64,000 nucleotides of DNA from Stichopus chloronotus (lineage: Eukaryota; Echinodermata; Holothuroidea; Aspidochirotida; Stichopodidae). Shown one piece after another: positions 56,647 to 64,000 of the stretch. Under the pieces are notes generated by a model. That model ran no database searches, was not told where the DNA came from, and saw only the letters and a program-made list of their open reading frames with translations. The stretch covers positions 2,852,001 to 2,916,000 of the forward strand of contig CM037837.1 in assembly GCA_021234535.1 (NCBI GenBank), given 5' to 3'. The position numbers and the translations under genes were made by a program. The stretch's first letter is position 1; each line of letters starts with the position of its first letter.

Positions 56647-59600
56647 TATGGAACGCCGAAAGGGTAATACATTCTGTTGTTTACTTCGATGTTGTTTCCT
56701 TTTATGCTGCCGTCTCCTTTAATGTTGTTGTCTCCTTTGATGTTGTTTACTTTGATGCCGTTGTTTACTTAAATGTCTATTTTAAAGTTGTTGTCTCCTT
56801 TGATGTTGACTTTCCTTTAATGCCGTTGCTTCCTTGCATGCCGTTGTCTCTTTTAATGTTGTTGTCTCCTTTGATGTTGTTTATTTTAATGCAGTTGCTT
56901 CCTTTCATGCCGTTGTTTCATTTGATGCTGTCGTTTTCTTCGAGTTTGTTTTCTTCTCTGACGCTGCTTCCTTTGATGCGGTTGTTTACTTTGAGTTTGT
57001 GTTCTCTGATGCCGTTTCCTTTCGTGCCGTTGTCTACTTTGAGTTTGTTGTCTTCTCTGATGCCGTTGTTTACTTTGATGCTGCTGACTACTTTGAGTTT
57101 GTTGTCTTTTTTTTCGATGGCGTTATGGTGATTCAGCGCTGCCGGAGTTTGCAGCCTTCCGGCTCACAAGGTAGGCTTTGTTCTCCTGAGCGGGGGAGTA
57201 GCGAGGTTCGTCCTGACAGCGAGGTGGGGTTAGTTTGCTTACATAATGCGGGGTAGAATACTTGACCATCTTGTGATTAGACCTTTGTGTATGTCAATCT
57301 GGCTTGATGTGATGTAATTTGTCAGTTTGTTTGTATAGGACTTTACACAGTAATTTGTTTCGTATGGGATTTTACACGATGACGGGGCCCTTTATAATGC
57401 CATGTACGGCACGATTTTATTGAGTAGTTTTAGGGTGTAATTGTACACTGTTACTAGGCAGAATCTACGCCGAATTTTTATCCATCTTGTGATGGGCGAT
57501 TTTTAGGGACTTAGCTTATTTTTGGACTTCTTAGTGGAGCGGTTTCCGCTGCGTAGTATTTACGCTGCTGACTCTCGGCTGCGTTGCGTATGTTCAGCTT
57601 CTGAGCTGCGTCAAATTCATCTTGCTGCTGAGTTTCAGCTAAGCTGGATTTAGCTGCTGAGTTCCAGTCGCGCTGCGATTTAGCCGCTGAACTTTGGCTG
57701 CTCATTTTCAAGTGCGTTGCGTTTCAGCCGCTGAGCAATGCCTCACACTACATTGTACTGTTTACGCCGCGTAAGTTTCGTTAGCCGCAATAGCATAGTG
57801 TGTGTGTTAGTTTACTGCGCTTGCTGTTTATTAACTTGTTGAATTATTTTAGCACCTCTTCATTTGCTTGGTTTTGCGGCAGTGGTGATGACTTGAATTA
57901 TATTTTTTAAACCTAACGTGCTCCGTTAGTGTCCTCATTTATTTTCATCGGTGTCATCCAGCCCCTACCTTTCCAGGTTCTCGCCCCTTCTCTACCCCTT
58001 CACCAATCTGATTTCTCACCACACGACCGGTCCGGGCAAACGTTACAATACCGACTGTTTCATTATTTAAACCATTCGGCGGGGGGCCGCAAGTCGTGCG
58101 CACGTAGATGTACGCTACAGTAGGAGCGCCAGGCTTGAGTTGATGTTTCATATTATACAGAGCTAGCTCTACGTTGTAGAGCGAACTTCCAAGGAATCAA
58201 TTATATTCATAATATGTTGCTGATGAAGCATGTAACACTCCTGATTCTTTAATGAGGTTCAAGTTTCACCCTTGCCTAAAGGCTACGCTTCGTATCTTCA
58301 TTTCAAATGTCACTTCAACGAAACAACCCATAATACACCTCAATATACCACCATGTTTCCAAAATGATTATCCACCTGCTAGACATATAAGTTTACATGA
58401 TACATGTACCTCATGGCTAATGCTACTGTGATATTCGACTTTGCGTACATACGACTCCACAAAAGTTAAAAAGTGTCCTTTTAGGTGCATCAAAATACTT
58501 CTAACAGCAGAAATATTGGATTCACGTTGCGCCCGATTTCAAAGCGAGAAGGGACAGCTAATGGCAAATTCCTCCCACGTACAAACGGGCTACAGGGAGA
58601 CATCAACCACATAATGACATTGTGGCCTACTGTACCCATGCATGTTATCTAGCCTTGTATGACACTTCCGGATAAGAATTGAAAAAAAAAAGGTTTTTCT
58701 CCCAACTGAGGCACTTTTTGACAGATTTATATCATTGACATGTCATTTTTTGTGTCTTTGCTTACAAGTATACTGAGTCAGGACTAACACTTACAACGAG
58801 TTTAGATGAGAAAGATTGAATGCAAAAGGTTATGTAAAATGTATTGAAGTTAGATCTACACAAAGTATCCTTGGGTGAAAGCTCTGAGTCCAAGGCACAG
58901 TAGTATTTGACGGTAATGCCATACGTTACACACTGCGATTGCACTTTCAAAGCACACCTGTTCAGCCTGGGTAACTTCTGCTTAATTGGTCGTAGTGTTC
59001 TACATGCTAGGCTAGTGGCTACACTCGGTTTCAACGGGAACCGGCCTTCTTGTTCGGGTGGCTGCAGCGTAGTATGCGTTGTGTTCAATCATAGTTCATA
59101 CAGTGGGATGTATGTATGTGAGTGTGGGCATATATGATGTACGTGCACGTAACGTTGTTGAATTGTGCGAGTGATGTTCAACTTACTGGATGGGAGATTC
59201 TGTGGACCTGTATTGTCGGAGAGGTCAACAAACTCAAAGTAGACAACAGCATCAAAGTAAACAACGCAATGAAAAAAAGACAACAAACTCAAAGTAGTCA
59301 GCAGCATCAAAGTAAACAACGGCATCAGAGAAGACAACAAACTCAAAGTAGACAACGGCATGAAAGGAAACGGCATCAGAGAAGACGAACTCAAAGTAAA
59401 CAACCGCATCAAAGGAAACAACAGCGTCAGAGAAGACAACAAACTCAAAGAAAACGACAGCATCAAATGAAACAACAGCATGAAAGGAAGCAACGGCATT
59501 AAAATAAACAACGGCATTAAAGTAAACAACATCAAAGGAGACAACAACATTAAAAGAGACAACGGCATGCAAGCAAGCAACGGCATTAAAGGAAAGTCAA

Positions 59601-59759
59601 CATCAAATAAGACAACAACTTTAAAATAGACATTTAAGTAAACAACGGCATCAAAGTAAACAACATCATAGGAGACAACAACATTAAAGGAGACAGCAGC
59701 ATAAAAGGAAACAACATCGAAGTAAACAACAGAATGTATTACCCTTTCGGCGTTCCATA
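56647..59759. mobile_element. Foldback-type element with ~470 bp arms made of an 18 bp minisatellite
   Basis: 56647-57114 is the reverse complement of about 59270-59759 with only scattered differences. The outer end is TATGGAACGCCGAAAGGG at both sides. The arms consist of 15-18 bp units of the type 'tttgatgccgttgtttac'. The right arm has one extra 18 bp unit and continues inwards with further repeats to about 59226. The central ~2.1 kb has no recognised transposase; its longest ORF (58762-59088, minus) is unrecognised. Layout fits foldback (FB-like) transposons. No clear target duplication was found. Confidence 0.8.
57530..57735 (-). repeat. Degenerate GCTGAGtt/GCTGCG repeat inside the foldback element
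   Basis: 'agctgctgagtt', 'tcagctgcgtt' and similar words recur every ~20-40 bp, giving a Gln/Ala/Ser-rich 66-codon minus-strand ORF that I take to be a repeat artefact. Confidence 0.5.
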
Positions 59760-61929
59760 GTTCCGAGAATAAATTAAAGTGGATGCCTAATTTAGTATGA
59801 TGATTCGGTCATCTCAACTCATCTGATGTATGCATATGCATCACCGTTGTAATTTGTGTTCTCATTAACTGAAAAATTGCAGACGTAAAAATCCCTATTT
59901 CAAGGCTGGGCACATACAACGTAAAACGCTCAGAAAGCACCGTCGCTCATCCTCCAACCCCCCCCCCCCCATATTGTTTTTTTTTTGGTTCTGTTGCGCC
60001 TGCAGACACATCCATAAAATTATTGAATAGACGGTAGACAGCAACCTTTTAACATTTTGCTTGTGAAACCAAGCATCTTTGCAAACTATATTCCAGTCTT
60101 TTGATCACTGAATACGTTTGCAAAATAAAAAAAAACATAGGCCTACGACAAGTTGTCATGCATGTTATGATAAATGCGTAAGCATGTGAGGGTAGCCCAT
60201 TAATTATGTTGCAAAAGAATTGCAAATTTTACAGGACATTCATCAATCTTTACAGTTTGTAAAGAATGAGGAGGGATTCGGGGGACTGGAATTTTTCAGC
60301 AAAGGTCGTAGGAGGAGCCCATAAAATAGTTACTCAAATCGTACTGCACACGTGTTCCAACTTTTCTTTGCCACCTTTGTGTTTCATAGGCCTGCTGGTT
60401 TCTTATTCCATCCTTCACCGAGTAGTCTGGGCACCTGGCTGACGGTCGAAAGACGTCGAGAGACGGTCGAAGTTCTTTTGTTACTCATCAGATGTGACTC
60501 CAACTTTGAGAGATGTTTTTCTTTTCTCTTTTCTGTTTTGTTTTCCGTCACCCGGCGGTATCCAACCGAGTGGCTATTACAGATGTTGATTTCCCACCAT
60601 CGATGTATCATGAACCCAGGCCTGAACCCAAGCCTAACAGTTTATATAGTTGATTCATTTTTTTACATGTAGGGTAATATAGACTCACTATCAACACACT
60701 GAAATTATCTAGAGCCCCCACCGCATATTCATCATTAAATAAAGATATAAAACAACCTGGTGTAGATGTATGGGTACCACTGTGATAAACCATTACATTT
60801 CTAAAATTTAGTGAAAGGAGAGATAAAACAAAAAAATGAAATCAAACAAAAATGAAATCAAACCCAGGCTCATAAGAGAAACAAAAAGGTATGACTTTAC
60901 TCAACATCACATAAATATGGTGACTGAGTGCACTTCCGAAGTCGATCCACGTCAAATGTCAAGATCTGGAATTGTTCCACGGTCTAAAGCGTTAGTCACT
61001 AAGGCACGTGACCCAGATGTGCAGTTTGGAAGGTGTATAGATCTGCGTCAAACAAAACAGTAAACTACTTTTGAGTAAAAAATTCAATGTCTATGTACTG
61101 TAAATTGCGTTGAGACACCTTCAGGATCATACAATTAAAAAAAAAAAGCCTTCACATGCCCTACATTGAGATACGATATATAAGTGCTCAGTCCCTCGGT
61201 CCCTCTGAGTCAGTTTCCAATGCACAAGAGCGCTGCTGTAAGAATAGATACATCATTTTCAAACAGGACAAAAAGAAATGAAATAAAAATCAACGAGTTT
61301 TTTTTTTATTCTCAGCTTAAGTCATTGCACTAACAAGTCGTCGATGTTGGCAAACAACCTTATCTGTAAAATTATCTTCTCGTTTAAACAAAGCAATGTT
61401 ATCTGTCGCGACAACGCACTTGGGGGATCGCCAGATCCACATTTGGACTCCTGCAGAACAACACGTCGAAAGTCGACACGTCACCAAACTCACATAGATT
61501 ACAGATATACTGAAGTGAGAGGTTTGCAAAATATATTTAAATTTGTCATTTTTTAATTTTTTTTCGAACGATAGCACCTTTTTGATGGCCATTGCTTGTT
61601 CGTAGGTCATATGTCAACTTTGCAATTCGTAATTCCATTGAAACTCACGTAATAATTGACTTTGTATATTGGCATATGTTAAACCAACGAAACCAAGAAA
61701 GTGGTTGAGAAAACGTTCATTTATGGGTCAACATAGGTCTCTTTACACGTATAGTATGTGAAATCACGTTTAAAATTAACTGGTTTTAATTAATTTTAAT
61801 TGAATAATTAATTGACTAACTTTTGATATTTTTATACGATTCATATTCCTTCTGTCAATTAGTTAAACGTATGAGTAAGACTGCATATCCTGGCGTACCT
61901 ATAGCTACAATTTTGGGGGAGTTGATCAC
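59760..61929. other. Intergenic; possible tRNA-like relic at 60.93-61.02 kb
   Basis: On the minus strand at about 60935-61020 'cttagtgactaacgctttagacc' resembles a SINE or tRNA A-box region, followed by a poor B box (ggatcgacttc). A TATATAAG sequence lies at 61179-61186 but no ORF follows that I recognise. The rest holds nothing supported. Confidence 0.35.
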
Positions 61930-62608
<679 letters not shown>

Positions 62609-64000
62609 TTACAAAACGTAATGACCGTCCTTGCGTCTCAAGCTAAAAAGAGTTTTCTGGAAGATTAGCGTTACCGCACATTTGTCATACGTAGCTGCAG
62701 TGTAGGTAATATGACTAAACTTTTCCTTGACAGTGTAATTTCCATTTGCTTTTTTTATGGGGGGGGGGGGGTACTCCCTGATGTTTATTTTCTTTGAAAA
62801 GAGGTCCACTTGGCGCTCTATAGGGTGCATTAGATATGTTTCGAACAACTCTTTTTGTATCTTGTACAACTCATTGAGAGATGTAGCATTGGTATATACC
62901 CACAGTAAAATACTATAGTTAAAATGGAAGAATGAGTACATGATATTAGAGTAAAAGTATATATTTGGGTAAAAAATGTTAAGATGTTAATGATTCCATT
63001 AGATCTGGCCGAGACTCTTTTGCTAATAATAGAAATGTTTTCTTTCTAATTTAATCTTCGATCAATTGTTATTCAGAGAAAAGTTGCATAATTTGAGGTT
63101 TAATTTGTTGTCCATCTAATAAAACACTTCTATTGCTTGCGTCGTTAACTTTATTGTCAAGAATTATAAATTTTGTTTTCGCAATGTTAAGAGATAATCT
63201 GTTAAATCTTAAAGGGGAAATCAGGGTTTGACTGAGAAAATTCACGTTTAGTTGATTTTTCTTTCTAAACTGTTAGTTCACCGAAATATAGAGACGTTGG
63301 GGAGGTGTTTGAAGGTATAAGAAACAGTAATTATTGCTTTAATTACTGTTGAATGAGAACTCTTAATATTTGTCGGGTACAGAAAATAAACGTTCATGTA
63401 CAAGACAAGACAGCCTCCTCTATACGATGACCAATCACAGCGTAAGACTGAGATGACGTTATATGAATAAACATAACCGAATGTTTACGGTTCTCATGCT
63501 GTTCGCGCGTGCATTGCGCAATGCTAAGTAAACAAGAGTTTAGTGATTGTTGATGATACATTCAACTCACGTAGGCTACGTATGAAATAGGAACTCCCAC
63601 TTCCTCATACCTTGAAAAGATGATAGCACTGAATATTCATATTTGATTCGATGAATATGGATATTACAGACTTTCGGAGTTCTTCACCGATTGTTTGCGA
63701 GTTTGACTCGTTTCTCGAAATTTTCCACATGTTTTGAGATATTCTTGATCATATTTGTTAGTTGTAACTCATTGTACGATACCGGTGGGGAATTGTAGTG
63801 AAATAAATTGTGAAAATAAACCCTGATTTCCCCTTTAACCATTCAGATACTCTAGAAAATCCATCTGTGAAGTCTGCAAGTGTGGCTTGTAAATTATTTT
63901 TTTGAAGAAAAGCAGTATTATCATCTGCAAATAAGATGAAACTGAAATTACCAAACAAACATTGCATTTTGGTTGATAGAAATGTATTTGCATTATCCAG
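62609..64000 (-). pseudogene. LINE-type reverse transcriptase relic, 3' part, split by a MITE
   Basis: Minus strand from the window edge: 'FILFADDNTAF' holds the FADD form of the RT catalytic motif (63920-63931), then 'RVSEWL' at the MITE border. Beyond the MITE the same reading frame resumes with 'LSLNIAKTKFIIL', the typical non-LTR RT segment. Further on, 'ISIISKRVSARSNGII' and 'FNYSILLWVYTNATSLNELYKIQKE' (in two pieces of the conserved thumb region) are readable, with stops or frameshifts between them and a poly-G tract near 62760. The order fits Jockey/CR1-like LINEs, but the clade is not resolved. The protein is inactive: frames are broken and the tail is degraded. The 5' part lies beyond the window. 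Confidence 0.85.
63213..63834. mobile_element. TTAA-type MITE, family A, copy 2 (622 bp)
   Basis: Termini AGGGGAAATCAGGGTTT and AAACCCTGATTTCCCCT, flanked by TTAA at 63209-63212 and 63835-63838. Same family as 42094-42718. It interrupts the RT relic on the minus strand at a TTAA within the 'WL' codons. Confidence 0.93.

Noticed and set aside
56550..57256. ORFs of 193 and 140 codons with hydrophobic repeats, and mirror ORFs at 59089-59586
   Set aside because: They follow the 18 bp minisatellite of the foldback arms, which is open in more than one frame because its unit is a multiple of three. There is no start context or domain.
60935..61020. tRNA gene or SINE on the minus strand
   Set aside because: The A-box region is plausible but the B box is poor and the stems do not pair; kept only as a possible relic.
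61179..61250. TATATAAG core promoter followed by a donor-like gtaag
   Set aside because: No downstream exon or ORF that I recognise; a TATA-like word is expected by chance in AT-rich DNA.

Overview
This is nuclear DNA of a eukaryote, most likely a marine invertebrate deuterostome; an echinoderm such as a sea cucumber is my best guess. Reasons: one gene is split by kilobase introns with GT/AG borders, the DNA is AT-rich and gene-poor, short dispersed repeats and foldback DNA are abundant, and the palindrome taggccta recurs. No sequence search was possible, so the species call is inference.

Three protein genes and one dead retrotransposon are supported. (1) A four-exon VPS37-type ESCRT-I subunit on the + strand, 12159-21634 (250 aa), with a long 3'UTR to a polyadenylation signal near 23.28 kb. 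(2) A single-exon mitochondrial J-domain protein of the DNAJC30 type on the - strand, 31529-32206 (225 aa). (3) A secreted, probably GPI-anchored leucine-rich-repeat protein on the - strand, 45966-46922, whose 5' end may be spliced. (4) The tail of a LINE-type reverse transcriptase on the - strand, about 62.6-64.0 kb, split by a MITE. Nothing suggests that the three genes act together: endosomal sorting, mitochondrial proteostasis and a surface receptor or adhesion protein.

Layout: 0-12 kb is repeat-rich intergenic DNA (a dispersed ~310-390 bp family, an ACTCC-rich minisatellite, a 400 bp tetranucleotide array, a TTAA-type MITE). 12-23.3 kb is the VPS37 gene; its introns hold a SINE-like unit, an array of AGGTCA half-sites and a pair of inverted repeats flanking exons 2-3. 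23.3-31.5 kb is intergenic, with a 43 bp hairpin minisatellite and a repeat element with matched ends. 32-45 kb is a patchwork of tandem repeats: a 105 bp duplication, a ~175 bp satellite, a ~145 bp array carrying AGGTCAAAGGTCA, and ~60 bp arrays around a MITE. 47.0-48.4 kb is a MITE nested in another TTAA-flanked element.

52.6-59.8 kb is the most structured part. A ~400 bp inverted repeat encloses a tRNA-like foldback hairpin and a hAT-like element, and the latter contains a second hAT-like MITE with an intact 8 bp target duplication. Next to it lies a 3.1 kb foldback element with ~470 bp arms built from an 18 bp minisatellite. The window ends with a TA microsatellite and the retrotransposon relic. 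No virus, CRISPR array, rRNA or intact tRNA gene was seen.
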